A DNA stretch of 64,000 nt from Ophioceras dolichostomum (GCA_003049485.1 PYST01000022.1:1-64000), one strand, 5' to 3'; positions 1 through 12,863 are shown, counted from the stretch's first letter. Notes: a model not told the origin generated them from the letters alone. Translations and numbers: made by a program.

Positions 1-617
1 CTGACCGGCGAGCCTTGTGGTAGGCCGCAGGCTGGCTCAAAGTGTTCTGTCACGACGTCTTCTAGTCGGACTCGCGCTTTCCTTTGCGTACCACCGCCTG
101 TACGGGCACTGGGCTGTAAAATCCCGTGAGGCTAGTGACTCTGGCAGACACATCACTTTCTAAGACAGTGCTGCGTGTAAAATGTCGTGTCCCGTACATA
201 GTAGTTACAGGACATTCCAAATTGTTCGTGTCCTTCTCTCAAAGGGAAGGGGGTACCCCAGGGTCGACCACCAGTTAATTCCACACCTTTTCTTCATACA
301 TCCATAAATTAGTAAGTCGTAAAGTCCGCAATCGTGGACCTCCTGTCAGTAACTCCCCTAACGCCGCGCTGCTACTCAGGGACGAGTTTGAATCCCCCTT
401 ATGCTGTCATACATAGGATGTTGCGGATAATCCCCATGCTGTCCTTCGTGGATTCTATAAGAGAGCGCCGCCGCTGAGGGATCGGCAGCGTCGTCCATAA
501 CGGATTCCTACCTGCAATAAAGTATCTCCCTGCTGCCCCATACGCAAGGTACTTATCTCGGCAGTAGTACCACCCAGCACGGCAGCAGCTCGCCAGTGGG
601 CTTGCCTGCTCTGCTCA
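1..617. other. Intergenic, 3' side of the ankyrin gene
   Basis: No convincing gene is seen. Short ORFs that enter from 455 onward on the minus strand are out of frame with the ankyrin gene and look like chance. The stretch presumably holds the 3' UTR of the minus-strand gene that ends at 618. Confidence 0.5.
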
Positions 618-3014
618 TCACTGCTCTCGCACGAGCTTCCACTTCGAGTACGACGTAGGCGCAGAGCTCCCTCCAAAGTCGCGTATCAACTTGGCGACAT
701 CCTTCGCGCCCCTCTGGTCGGCCATCTCGGCGGCCGTCCCGTGGAACTCGACGTTCTTGACCCTGAATTTCGGAGCCGAGATGGACGTGTCGGCCCCCAT
801 CTCCAGCAGCCAGCGGACGGTGGTGAGGCCCTTCTCCGTCGCGGCCATCATCAGCGGCGTGACGCCCCGGTTGTCCCTGGCGTCCAGGTCGGCTCCCAAG
901 CCGAGGGCGAAGGCCATGGCGAGCACGCCGCCGTGCACGGCCGAGTGGAGCACGGTGGTCTCGTCGTCCGCCAGCCTCGCCCCCCTGGAGCTGAGCAGGC
1001 GCATGATGGGCACGTTCCCCTTGTACGCCGCCGTGTTGATGTGGGTGTGGCCGGCACCACCGCCGGAGGTGGAGGCGGCGGGGTTGTTCGGGTCGAAGTA
1101 GCCGGGGCTGTCGGCTAGGATCCTGGTGATTTTCACCATGTCCTTTTTGATCGACAGGCCCATCGGCGACCACCCGCCCTCATGGCGACGTGTGACGTCT
1201 GCCCCGCCGTCAACGAGGAGCTTGCAGAGCGCGGGGTTTCCGTTTTCAACAGCCCAGTAGAGCGGGGTGAGCTTGTCGGGTCCAACAACGTCGACTCGCG
1301 CACCTGCGCCAACGAGATATGATGCGATCCGGAGGTTCCCGTGCTTGACGGCAGCTAAAAGTGCGGTGCCTCTCCCCGGGGACTCTGTCTCGATGTCTAC
1401 ACCATGACGGCGGAGAGCTGCCATCATTTCGGGTCTGTCATCCTTTCGTATGGCTGCCCAGTGGATGATGCTGTCTCCGTCCTTGTCTGCTGCTTTCACT
1501 GACGCGCCATGTGAAATGGCAAGTTTGACCACATCCACATCCCCCCACCCAACCGCATACATAAAAGGAGAGTAATAACCCCGGCCGACAGAGTTCACGT
1601 CGGCACCGGCAGAGATCAGGATCTTTGCCCCCTCAATGTTATGATGGGTCAGCGCGACGGCGAGAGGCATGCTCGGCTTGGAGGCGGTTACCGACCTTTT
1701 GGAACCATGCGCGTCGGCGTCGGCACCCATGCTTAGCAGAAGCGCCAGAGCGCTGTTGGAACCAAACTTGACCGCGAGTTCCACGCAAGTGTAGCCGTCC
1801 TTGCTCACCGCATTGGGATCGGCGCCGTGTCCTAGCAAGGTGCGGATGATGCTGAGATCAGGGTTCTCTTTGGTCAACCCTATGGTGAGCGCGGTGCTCC
1901 CTTCGGCATGGCGTGCGTGAATGTCGGCCCCTTTGACCAGCAGGCGATCGACACAGCTGTCTAGGCCGTGATGCACTGCCAGCATCAGAGCGGTCCAGCC
2001 ATCCGTGCGTTTGATAGATATGTCAGCCCCGGCGTCCATCAGCGTGATGGCAGCGTCTGCCTGTTTGCAAGTCAAGGCCTTGATGAGCGGCGTGTCATTG
2101 CTGTCGTGGGTCACGGCGTTGATGTCTGCTCCGTATGTGATCAGGAGGCGGACGATCTGGCTGTGGCCGATCTTGGCAGCAAGGTGGAGCGGCGCAAACA
2201 TCTCCGGGGGCGGGAACCGGGCATCTGGGTCCGTCCCATCCTCAAGCAACTTTTGGAGTTCAGCAGTGTCGCGCGCCTCGATGGCCTTCATCAGAGGTTT
2301 CGGCCTGATCTTCCTCCCCTTCGGCCGCCTGGCAAGAGGAACAGAAAAGCCGGGCGAGGTGACTGGTGTGCTTGGAGACATGCCCCCGTATTGTATCAAA
2401 GGGGGCGAAAGCGAGGGCGGCGAAGGGAGGGCGGCGCCGGCGGACATGTGGAGGTGGATTTGGGAGAGCAGCTGTCTGATGATTCCCGGAGACGTGTACC
2501 TTAGTTAGCTTCAGAGGTGGCAATAATCCCTTCGTCTGTCTTCCATTGACGGAATAAGTTGCGAGGAAAGGAGATATGCTCCTTACGTTTGCATTGAATT
2601 AACCACTAGGTCAATGGGCTGTCTTCGACTGTTGAGTTGCTGGTGTATAGTCTTGAAGTTGCCCTCATTGAAGGCATACTGAACACCGCCTCGGAATCCA
2701 GCACCAGCTCCCCGGACGCTCGCGATCTCGGCCTTTAGGTCTCGAATAGAGGAATGGACGCCTTCAACGGCTTCTGAAAATAGACGATCAACGGTCTGCC
2801 GCCCGCCATCGGCCGTAAATAGGCTGGGGTGCTGTTTAAGCAAGCGCTCGGAATGCCCCAAGACAATGATGGTGATGTTGCATTCGTTTGCGAGCGCCTT
2901 AAGCGTTGCCTGCGCGGATTGAAAGTTATCGTAGAAGGCGATCAACTCGTCGGCCACCGTCTTGCATGCGCCTAAAACAGTGCCAACGGTCGTGATGATG
3001 GTGATTGGGTCCAT
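618..3014 (-). CDS. Helo-like/STAND N-terminal domain fused to ankyrin repeats
   Basis: Two exons, 3014-2587 and 2475-618, joined across a 111-nt intron (donor GTAAGG, branch GCTAAC, acceptor ATCATCAG). The phase is preserved, giving 761 residues. Residues 1 to about 120 (starting MDPITIITTVGTV) resemble the fungal N-terminal domain of STAND/NLR proteins (Pfam PigL_N/helo-like). From about residue 190 onward the protein is a run of roughly a dozen ankyrin repeats, with recurrent TPL, A-x-x-GH and L-L-x-x-GAD patterns. No NACHT or NB-ARC nucleotide-binding domain lies between them. In the family, helo-like domains act as signalling or membrane-active modules in fungal non-self recognition, and ankyrins are ligand-binding repeats; that function is inferred here. 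The start at 3014 was chosen because it begins the recognisable domain. An upstream in-frame ATG at 3161 would add 49 non-conserved residues. Confidence 0.85.
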
Positions 3015-5333
3015 GATGGGCAAAGAAAGGTTGGACCTTGAGGGACCTGGCCTTGGTCGAGTTAAAGACGTCGAGGCCCTTTGGACTCTGCCGAAGATCG
3101 ACGATGCCAACAGCGGGGTAAGAGCAGATGGATGGGAGGGGAAGAAAGTGGGCGAGATCATCGAAGAGGTCAGGCTGAACAGTATGTCAATTTGGGGGCC
3201 GCTCTCAGCTGCTCAGCTGCTCAGCCGCTGTGGCTCCTCATCAAGGAAGCCCTCCCGTCAACACTGCCCAAAGAATCGTCAATGAACGAATAGATAGGGA
3301 AAAATATAGAAAAATGTGAACCAAAGTAATCTCTTGCATTACTTGATCCACCAGGAGGTTACCACTGCTATCGAGCTTAACCTCGTATGTGGGGATTGAA
3401 GCAAGATGTCGATTGTCCCAGGTAGGGAGGGAGGCATCCAGCCAGTGGCGACAGAGCAGAGTGAGGCTCGGGCGCCAGGCAGTTTCCGCATGGGCGAAGC
3501 TGTGGGTTCTCCAAGTGGAATATCTCGCTGGAACCAAGCCAGATCGGCCAGTCTGATTACATGCATGCGACCTATTGCTGTTATCCATCGAGGCCCCTGT
3601 TCGCTCGTATGGTAGCCTCCGTCGTGGCGTATACCTACCTACATAGGTAGTTAGGTATTCCATACCATGAACGGCCTTGTTTTCGGTGGGGGCCCCAAAG
3701 CATCTGGAAACTTACTGGCTCGGGCCGGTTGAAGTCTGCCACCGGAACCGGCCGATCGGGAGCGATCCGGGATCTGATTATCTTTGCCGGGACTCCCTGA
3801 GACATTTGGTAAGGTTGGCAAGAGGAGAAACGGGCTTGGCTGGAGGGCAAGAGACACGAGAGACGAAAGACGAGAGTCGACTGGAACCTTGGACGGACCG
3901 GACTTTTCGGATGTGCTGAAGGCCCTACGCATTGACTTGCGCGTCGACCTGCCTCTTGCATTTCTAGTGCATCTCTGGTGTGCATTCGAAGGACTTGAAG
4001 GCGAGCCACGTGAGCCATTGCACCAGCCATCGTGAGCATTCGATTCGTTCATCCAAAAAGACCAAACCATCCGTGGGGGCAAAGTTTTGGTTCGTGTCGG
4101 ACAACCCCTCACTTTCTTGTCTGGCCGTTGAAACATGATTCCAAGCGGGCACTGTTTGCTCACCGTTCCCCCCACCTCAACCTCTGAATAGGTGCTGGCT
4201 ATCCAAGAGTAAAAGCCAGTCAAAGAAACGTGATAACAAAGGCGGAACAATGCGAGCAGACAATTGCCATCGGGATGGTATCAGGCAAACGCACCACACT
4301 GACCTGTTCATGGTTGGTAGGGAGGCGATAACGGTGGGGCAGGTCGATGATGCGTGGAAGTACCATCAGCAGCGAGCCAAGCACGCCAAGGTACAAGAGC
4401 AGCACAGCCACGGTCTTGTGTGGCACTTGGCGGAGGGCAGGCTGACGGCTGATTGGGTGGAAGGTGTATGATTCCCTGGCGGATGATGACGGAACCCCGC
4501 TGACTGCTCTCCCAAGTGTCCTGTGGTAGAACGAACGAGAGAGGCCAGAAACAAAAGAGGGATGAAAAAGGCGTGGGAAGACTCGAAGCCTTCCTTGACT
4601 GGGACTGAAAAAGCAAGCAACGGTGCGTCACCGCACTGTGTGTACCTCGTGACCCCCGTTCCGGCTTCAGGGCATTGGTACGCCCTGCAGGTCTTCCTGC
4701 AACCTGCTGCAATTCCGCTGCAACTCCTCTGCAGACCCAAGCTGTGGCGGCCAATAATACCGTGCTGCGTACGGTATTGATACGTGGATGAAGCACACGC
4801 AGGACGACGCTTCCTTGCCGTAGACTCCGTTCGCTGGGTTGTGAGTAGCCTGCCAAGGGAGCCAACGGTAACTGGTGCTTTCTTGGGGGCACGGGACCAG
4901 CGATCGCTGCATTTGAACAGTGAATGGTAGCCAGCGAGCGGGGGTGTGGCCACCCGGTATAAAGTGAACCCATTCCCATTAATTCTACAAGCCCTGCTCG
5001 TTCTCTCGGAATCTTCCTTACCGACCAAGCCCCTCTTGCAGGCGCTGCCTACATCTCCCTCTGCTGTCTTGCAAGCTTGTTTGCAGTTCGATTTTGCATC
5101 GTACGTGCCGTTCCTTGACGTCGTCTTAGTAGGACGGGAGGTAGCAACTTGAAGTTCCCTTCCTTCTTGCCTCTAGCACAGAGAACAAAGAACAGAGACA
5201 CACCAGACTGCATTTTGCAAGCCAAAGTGCGCCACACACGCGTAACACCTTGCGAACCGGGCACATCCCAGTGTACCCTACTACCAAACAAGCCCCCTCG
5301 TCGTCGCTGAGCGTCGTCAACTGCTGAAATTCG
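3015..5333. other. Intergenic, shared upstream region of two divergent genes
   Basis: About 2.3 kb lies between the divergent ankyrin gene and the ENA ATPase gene. It should carry both promoters and the long ENA leader. Overlapping ORFs of up to 223 residues occur on both strands, but none has a domain, a codon bias or splice sites that would support a gene. A TACCTA/TAGGTA palindromic tract lies at 3632-3658. Confidence 0.5.
4958..4963 (+). promoter_or_regulatory. Candidate TATA box of the ENA ATPase gene
   Basis: TATAAA lies 371 nt upstream of the ATPase start codon, inside a GC-rich context. If it is used, the transcript would have a 5' leader of about 340 nt. This is inferred from sequence only. 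Confidence 0.35.
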
Positions 5334-8300
5334 ATGGGAGAATCCGAAGCCGCACGGCATGGTTCAAATCTCGATTCCTCGGAGACCGTCGCCGAGCAGG
5401 ACGAGCCGCCCAATGGTAGTAGCGGGTTCGGTCGTGCCACGCCAGAGCAGCAGCAGCACCTGCCGCCGCAACACCAAGACCAACACCAACCGGCAGCCTT
5501 AAACAAGCCGCCGCCGGCAAATCATCGTCATCAGCACGAGGAGACAGCCGCTGCAGTCGTCGTCGGCAGCGCTCCCTCCAATACCAGCGGCTCCCCAACT
5601 CCTACCCCGCTTTCCGGGTCCTCGGATCCGCCCACCACCACCACCAATTCGACCAGTACCAGGACCGCTGTCAATTCTGGCGGCACGAAAACCACCTCTG
5701 CGGATGAGGAACTGAGCGCCACCTCGACGACAACCGATTCGGGGAACAATCCCGAACCCTTTGGCCTCGATGGCAGCACTGTGCACCGGCAGGAGCAACC
5801 GCAAGGGCAGCAGCTCGCCCATTGCGTGCCCATCTCCGATCTCGCCGGCCTCTTCCGCACCGATCTCGAGGATGGACTCTCGGCGGCCGAGGCGGATGTC
5901 CGCCTCGGGCAGGATGGCCCCAATAAAATCGAGGGCGCCAAGGGAGTATCCGTTTGGGAGATATTCATGAGGCAGATCTCCAACAGCCTCACAATCGTCC
6001 TCGTAATCGTCATGGTGCTCTCATTTGCCATCGACGACTACATCGAAGGCGGCGTGATTACCGCCGTCATTGTCCTGAACATCATTGTCGGGTGAGTCTC
6101 AATTCCTTCACATCCTTGGCTGGTTTTTTTTCTCCCTTCCCTTATCTTGCTTCGATGCAACCAGGGCATTCGCATTCGAGTGCTACATACGTCGGACCCG
6201 CCAGTCCCGTTCAAAAGTCCTCTTCACCGCCCACGTGCTCCTCCTCTCTTGCTTTGGATGAAGGGTTCCGTCGAGGACTTGCGATGGTCGGGGATAAGAC
6301 GAGATACGCTCTCGCTCAGACTCGGCACAGACGGAGCTGTAATCGGAGCTCGCATGCATTGCATACATGCAAGGAACCAGGCTTGGTTAGAACTCTCTCC
6401 GGCGGTGTGCCGGTTCTTCCGTTCCTGGCTGGCAGGCAGCGCGTGCCCACCCTCACCACCCGCTATTCATCCCGCGCCAGCGCTCGCTTACGCTGTTCAA
6501 CCCCCTGTGTCACCTTCCTCACTCACCGCCGTGGTGGCTACTTCAGCACCCCCACTGGCTGCCGCATTCTTCCGCTCAGTTCTTTCTTCTTCGGGCTACA
6601 TGCTACTCCGTCGTCGCAATTCCGGTGGACCCTGACTAACGGCCGTATGATTTGCTCCCAAACAGACTCGTGCAGGACTACAAGGCCGAGCAGACCATCC
6701 AGTCACTATTCGCACTGTCCGCACCGACCTGCAAGGTGGTCCGAAATGGCCAAGTCGACACCGTCAAGGCGGAAACGCTCGTGGTGGGCGACCTGGTCAA
6801 GATCAACGTCGGCGACGTGATCCCGGCCGATCTACGTCTTATCGATGGCATCAACCTCTCGGTCGACGAGGCCCTCCTCACGGGCGAGTCGGTGCCCATC
6901 AGTAAGCACCCGGAGGCGGTGCTGGACGAGCCGGACGTGCCGCTGGGTGACCGCATCAACATGGTCTACTCGGCGGCCACGGTCACCCGCGGCCGCGCCA
7001 CCGGCATCGTCAGCAGCACCGGCATGGCCACTGAGGTTGGTAGGATCGCCGGCCTGCTGCGCTCCAAGAAGGATGCGGCCGCCAGCAAGCCGCCCCTGGA
7101 GCGTGCTTCGATCCGCATCCGCCAGGCCCTCCGCAGCATACTCGGCTTCACGGGCACCCCCTTGCAGGTCAAGCTCAGCAAGTTCGCGCTCATTCTCTTC
7201 GGGCTGGCCATCCTGCTCGTCATCATCGTCTTCTCGGCCAGCGTCTTCCACGTCAGCGACGAGGTGCTGATCTACGGCATCTGCGTCGGCGTGGCCGTCA
7301 TCCCCGAGTCACTGATCGCCGTCCTGACCATCACCATGGCCGTCGGCTCCAAGGCCATGGCCAGCGGTAACGTCATCGTGCGCAAGATGTCGGCCCTCGA
7401 GGCCGTCGGTGGCGTCACCAACATCTGCTCCGACAAGACCGGCACTCTGACCCAGGGACGCATGATCACCCGTAAGGTGTGGCTCCCCGACGGCACTACG
7501 GCGACGGTCGAGGGCACCACTGACTCGCACGACCCGACCAGTGGTACCGTCAAGTGGACTACAAAATGGGACGAAAAGACTACCGGCGATGGCGAGGAGG
7601 AGAAGGCAGGGGACGACAAGCTCCACACCTCACCGTTCAGCCTCTTCATCGAGTCTATCGCGCTGTGCAATAATGCCGTCGTCTCGGGCGGCGGCAGCAA
7701 GGCCATGGAGACTGAGAACGAGTCGATCACGACAGCTACCGCCACACTGTCTCCTCCCGGCGCCTGGTCCGCTATCGGCGAGCCGACCGAGATCGCTCTG
7801 CAGACATTCGCCATGCGCTTCGGCAAGGGCAAGCCCGACCTCCTGATCCAAGACCAGCGCCGCATGCTCGCAGAGTTTCCCTTCGACTCTTCCTGCAAGC
7901 TGATGAGCGTAGTGTACGAGACCAAGAGCGCGAGCTTGCGCTGGGTCTACACCAAGGGTGCCGTGGAGACACTCCTCCCCCTGCTCCGCGAGCCGGACGA
8001 GGTAAAGCAGCGCATCGCCGCCAAGGCCGACGCGCTCGCCTCGGAGGGCCTGCGCGTCCTGTGCGTCGCCAGCCGCGCCGTCGACCACGGCGTCGACCTC
8101 TCGGAGCGGCCCCATGCCGAGCGCGACCTGCGCTTCCTCGGCCTGGCGGGCCTGTACGACCCTCCCCGGGCGGAGACGCCCGACGCGGTGCGCAGCTGCC
8201 TGCGCGCGGGCATCTCGGTCCACATGGTGACCGGCGACCACATCAAGACGGCCACGTCGATCGCCTACGAGGTGGGCATCCTCACGCCCGCCATGTCGCC

Positions 8301-9583
8301 TCTCCCGGACCACGCCGTCATGGCGGCGTCGAGGTTCGACGCCCTGTCCAACGACGAGGTCGACCGGCTCGAGAGCCTGCCCCTCGTGCTCGCCCGGTGC
8401 AGCCCCCTGACGAAGGTGCGCATGCTGGAGGCCATGCACCGCCGTGGCACCTTTTGTGTCATGACGGGCGACGGCGTCAACGACTCGCCCGCGCTGAAGA
8501 AGGCGGACGTCGGCATCGCGATGGGCCAGCGCGGGAGCGACGTCGCGAAGGAGGCGGCCGATATGGTCTTGACTGATGATAACTTCGCGTCTATTGTTAC
8601 GGCTATTCAGGAGGGACGACGCCTGTTTGACAATATCCAGAAGGTAACTGACCTGACCCTCCACGCCTCGACGGGTCTAATGAGAGAGAAACACCAGTCA
8701 AATGCAGTCTGTCTTTCTAATATACTGTTACTAACAAACCCCCATCACATCGACAATACAGTTCCTTCTCCACCTTCTGATCTCCAACATCGCCCAAGTC
8801 CTCCTCCTCCTCATCGGCCTCGTGTTCAAAGACCAAGACGGCGTCTCCGTCTTCCCCCTCTCGCCCATCGAGATCCTCTGGGCCAACCTCATCACCTCCT
8901 CCTTCCTGGCCCTCGGCCTGGGCATCGAGGAGCGCCAGCCAGACATCCTCTCGCGCCCGCCCCACGACCTGCGCATCGGCGTCTTCACCTGGGACCTGAT
9001 CCGCGACAAGTTCGTGTACGGCGGCATGATGGGCTCGCTGTGCCTCGCGGCCTTCTCGTCGGTCGCGTACGGCATGCCGGGCCCCCACGGCCTGGGCAGC
9101 AGGTGCAACGACGGCTACAACGACACGTGCGCCGTCGTGTTCCGCGCGCGGTCGACCACGTACGCGACGCTGACGACGCTGCTGCTGGTGACGGCGTGGG
9201 AGGTGAAGCACTTCACGCGGTCGCTGTTCGCCATGAACCCGGAGCTTTGGACGGGCCCCTTGTCGGTGTTTAGGACGGTCTGGAGGAACAGGTTCCTGTT
9301 TTGGGCGGTCACAGCCGGGTTCGCGGGCATGTTCCCGGTTATCTACATACCTGTTGTGAATCATCTGGTGTTTAAGCACGAGGCTATTACGTGGGAGTGG
9401 GGCGTCGTCATGGCGGCGATGGCGGCGTATGTGGCGCTTATTGAGTGCTGGAAGGCGATCAAGCGCCGGCTCGGCTTGGGGTTGCAGGCGAGGATGGTTG
9501 TGGTGGCTGGTGTTGGTGGGGAGGGCAGCAGTAGTAGTGATGATGTGTCGTCGCTTGAGGAGGGGAGGCGGGTGTCGGCCTGA
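5334..9583 (+). CDS. ENA-type (type IID) P-type cation ATPase
   Basis: Three exons, 5334-6091, 6666-8643 and 8762-9583, give 1185 residues. Phases match at both junctions. The family exports Na+ or K+ across the plasma membrane or endomembranes, powered by ATP, and supports salt and alkaline-pH tolerance. Visible P-type motifs are TGES (about residue 323), DKTGT with the phosphorylated Asp (about 508), TGD (about 773) and TGDGVNDSPALKKAD (about 852). The pre-phosphorylation helix reads VIPESLIAVLTITMAVG, and the C-terminal transmembrane block contains ARSTTYATLT. Together these suit fungal type IID pumps better than a SERCA pump. The first 150 or so residues are an unusual Q/H/S/T/P-rich low-complexity extension before the cation-ATPase N-domain (LAGLFRTDLEDGLS). 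Intron 1 is 574 nt, long for this genome; intron 2 is 118 nt. Exon 2 cannot stand alone: it reads into a false frame past 8643. Confidence 0.92.
6092..6665 (+). other. Unusually long intron 1 of the ENA ATPase
   Basis: GTGAGT donor at 6092 and CCAAACAG acceptor ending at 6665, phase 2. Splicing gives IIVG-LVQDYKAE, which aligns with the conserved VGFFQEYKAE-type segment of ENA pumps, so no extra exon is needed. At 574 nt it is the longest intron found in the window. Confidence 0.8.
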
Positions 9584-10561
9584 GAGGAAGAAGGGAGGTG
9601 GGTGAGAGAGTGTGGGTTAGTTGGCGGGTGGGCGGCTGGTCGGTTCTTGGACGCGTCGACCTCAGTCGCAACCCTTGAGGGAGGGTGTGCCTGCCGCCCC
9701 TATCCGCTGGCCTCCGCTGGGTTGATCCAGGTTGAGTTGGAGGAACACAAAATAAGGGGGGCAATTCAACATCGCCGATGACATTGGTTGGAAGGAACGA
9801 AGAAGAGAAAAACGATCTCACGAAGGGCGACTTTCTTCGTCAGGCTCTCCTGTTTCTTTTTTTCCCATCTTACTTCTCTCTTTATTTTCGCAGTTTTCGT
9901 CATCACCTTCGTTTATTTTTCTTGCCCTCTCTATCCCGAAGGTACCAACCAGTTTGATGGCCACGCCTTTCTTTTCTCAGGGCTACTTAAGCAAAAGGTG
10001 CAAAGACAAGATACTAACAGCCTTAGCTCCAGTTTTTTTTTCCTCCTTTCTCCTCTCTTTCTTTTCGTCTGGTACTTGTTGCTTGGGCCCCAGATTGACA
10101 AACGAAAGCTCGCCCATTTACTTTTCTCTTTCTCGCGATGAAAATATTCGCCAGCTATCTTGCGCTGCCAGAGAGCATGACACCACAATGACCCAAATTC
10201 ATGAACATGGACGCATGGCGGAAGATGGAATAAGATCCATGGCCATCTACCTAAATCGCTTCGCTTCGCTTGCTTCGTGTCAAACGGCCAGTAGACGCCC
10301 TCTCAAACTAAACGCCATGTCTCCCGAATGCAACATGAAGGTGATCGCCCAACCCAGCCTTGCGGCAGCACACCGTCGGGACCCGCCAGAAAACAAACGC
10401 TCCACGTCGAGACTGCCCGCCAGTCTACCTATCCATCCGTGCCTCTAATCAGCACTATCTGTATCCATTCATTCCCCATCCTCCCAAAGGATAGGTAGGT
10501 AAGTAAGCACCTTACGCGCCCAAGAATCAGGACATCTCCCTCACTCCCTTCCTTCCACCAT
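9584..10561. other. Intergenic between convergent genes
   Basis: This holds the 3' ends of the ATPase (+) and of the small membrane protein gene (-). It contains T-rich tracts (9845-9930, 10030-10080). ORFs of up to 164 residues are low-complexity and unsupported. Confidence 0.5.
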
Positions 10562-11144
10562 CTAGAGCGCAACAACCTTGAACGCAGCGATGGTAGCCCA
10601 CCCGACGACGACCACGTCCAGCAGCTCGATGACGGCGTGGCTGTCCGAGATAGCCTCGTTGTAGTCGTCCATCAAGGGCACCTCGGTGCGCACCCCCCAG
10701 AACGAGAACATGTACTGCGACGCGTACCTCACCAAGCAGGTGAGGACGCCCGCCCAGACGACGCGCAGGATCGACCAGCCGGAGCCGGTTAAGATGAAGG
10801 AGAGGGCGCTTAGGAGGGATATGGTCGCCTGGGTATTTTGACGTGGTCGGTAGGTTAGGGATTTACCAGGTGGTGAGTTAGCTAGCAGTCATGGAAAGGG
10901 TGGACGACGTGGAAGGAAGAAGGGAAGTAGGTTGACGAACCGCGACGAATCCAGCACCAATGGTGTACCGCGTGGCCCAGAGCCGCTCCTCGGCCGCGCT
11001 GCTCCACTGGACAGCCTTCTCGGCTTTGCCCTCGTACTTGCGCAGCTTGGGGATCGAGGACTGCGAGTGGAAGAGCGCGAGGCCGCTGACTATGGCGGTT
11101 ATCACCGCTAGAAGGGCTGACATGAACGGCATTGTGTAAGGCAC
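10562..11144 (-). CDS. Small integral membrane protein, conserved-looking hypothetical
   Basis: Two exons, 11144-10941 and 10828-10562, join in phase 0 across a 112-nt intron (donor GTTCGT, acceptor TACCCAG), giving 156 residues. The second exon is not obvious as a stand-alone ORF because it has no early ATG; it was recovered by extending the frame from the acceptor. The protein has a hydrophobic N-terminal helix (SALLAVITAIVSGLALF), a charged loop (QSSIPKLRKYEGKAEKAV), then two or three further hydrophobic helices and a C-terminal segment ELLDVVVVGWATIAAFK. I do not recognise the family. The alternation of hydrophobic helices and a clean intron argue that it is a real gene. Confidence 0.75.
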
Positions 11145-12863
11145 TGGACTGGCTGGGCTAGCTGGCTGGCTGGCTGGCTGGCTGGACAGAGATGCAGGGT
11201 CTGCTCGGTCGTTTCTGGAAGAAGGGCGCCACTGGTGCTGGCGCGGTGCGGTAGGTTTTTTTTTTTTTTTTTCTCTTTCGGTCCTGCAGGGTGCTAGGCG
11301 GCAAGGCGCACAATGCTAGGTCTGAACTCTATCAATAGTTGTCGTTCGGCGGCGAAAAATGTAGGGGCTGCATCGACGAGTGGCGAGGTTGTTGATACCG
11401 AGTCGCGTTGTTACTTTCTTGAGAACAAGAGATTTGAAGATTATGTACTTGCGGCGAAGCTACGGCATTAAAAAGAGATGGAGATGCAAACGTGGAAAAT
11501 AGTAACAGGAGAAGCAGATCTGTTTATCAAGTCTACATTATAATTGTTACATGAAGCTAGGTGACTTTCCTATCTCCCTAGCGAGGTGACAGGAGGGAGG
11601 GGAGAGAGAGCTGGTTGAGGAGTGATGACATCATTCCCATAAAACGTCATGCACCGAATTGTGGACCCCCAGAATTCAGCCCAACCATCCACGGCCCGAT
11701 GCGCCGGGAGCGCTGGAACAGTAGTGCCGCCATCCCTGGAACAATGCTACGTCAGGCGCCATTCTAGTGGGAATCACCTGGGTTCCAGGTTGAGGAATGG
11801 TCTGGACCACAACGGTCAGCCGCAAGCTCGTGGTCTTATGGCGATCGTTTATTTTTCTTCCCTCTGTCCTTTTCAAGGCGACAAAGACGCTGCTATTGTC
11901 AGTTTCCTCAGTCGCATGATGATGAGCGATCTTGAGTCCGAGCATAAGGAAGGTCGTGGTGGCACGACTGAGACCAATACGCTGCTCGGCCAGAGGAAAA
12001 CCTCCCTACTTCATGCAGTCCTTCTCTTAGATTCGTTGTTCTCCTGGTATGGCAGACCCTCCATCTTTTTAGATGTCCGACAAAGCCAATTCCGATCCTT
12101 CACATTAATCCTGACGGCAAGCCCCGTCTTGGCCATCCGATGAGCCGGTGGGTAACCACGTCACTAGACCGGTCCGGGACGAACGTCCGCTTGAGCATCG
12201 TCCGAACAGGATGCTGTGTACGAGTCGTATGGTCCCATCAGCCACATTATTAGGACATAAAGCTGCGAGTTCATGCCGGTGCACAGATACGTTTCCTCCG
12301 GAATACAGCTTGGTCGGCCCGGGAATGAGGCGCTGTCGCTGACTCCAGGGAGTGAATCTTCAGATGGGTTTCTCCACGGCAACGAAGTTTTTTTGAGGCG
12401 CGTTTGACAGGTCGACATGTTAGAGACGCATACATGATGACGACGCGAGTGCTTGGATGGTGGGAGGCTTGGAGATATAAGGACCTCGAGCTGACATCTA
12501 AGGACTGGCGTTCTCTAGTTGGCGCCATTCGCACCCCCATCTCCCCACCGCGTCACGGACTCCATAACAACCTCATAACTACCTACCTACCTACCTACCT
12601 ATACCTATTTTCAGCCATTTCCGCATCTTCAGGTCTGGAAATACGAGTGTCTAGCAAGCTATCGCATACAAGTCAGCGATCACAACCTTTGCAACACTTC
12701 TCTTGACTCCCTTCCGAACGCGGCTCCTTCGTCGGTCCGCATCAAGATAGTCGAGGCAACCGTTCGAACCGGGCAAGTCTACAACGACTTACTCGTTCAC
12801 TCACTATAGAATTTATTTAATCATCCTTATACTTAAACTACCAACAACCACCTATTCAACGCA
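11145..12863. other. Intergenic with simple-sequence tracts
   Basis: No supported gene. It contains a (GGCT)n tract at about 11157-11184 just upstream of the small membrane protein gene, a T run at about 11254-11271, and a (CTAC)n tract at 12580-12606 that probably lies in the promoter or leader of the next gene. The 164-codon ORF at 11649-12143 has no recognisable feature. Confidence 0.5.

Noticed and set aside
4308..5028. Overlapping minus-strand ORFs of about 220 codons
   Set aside because: Two frames of the same segment are open; neither has a domain. The segment is in the promoter region of the ENA gene.
7630..8664. 344-codon minus-strand ORF
   Set aside because: Antisense to ENA ATPase exon 2, whose motifs are intact. 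The ORF is Arg/His/Ala-rich with no domain.
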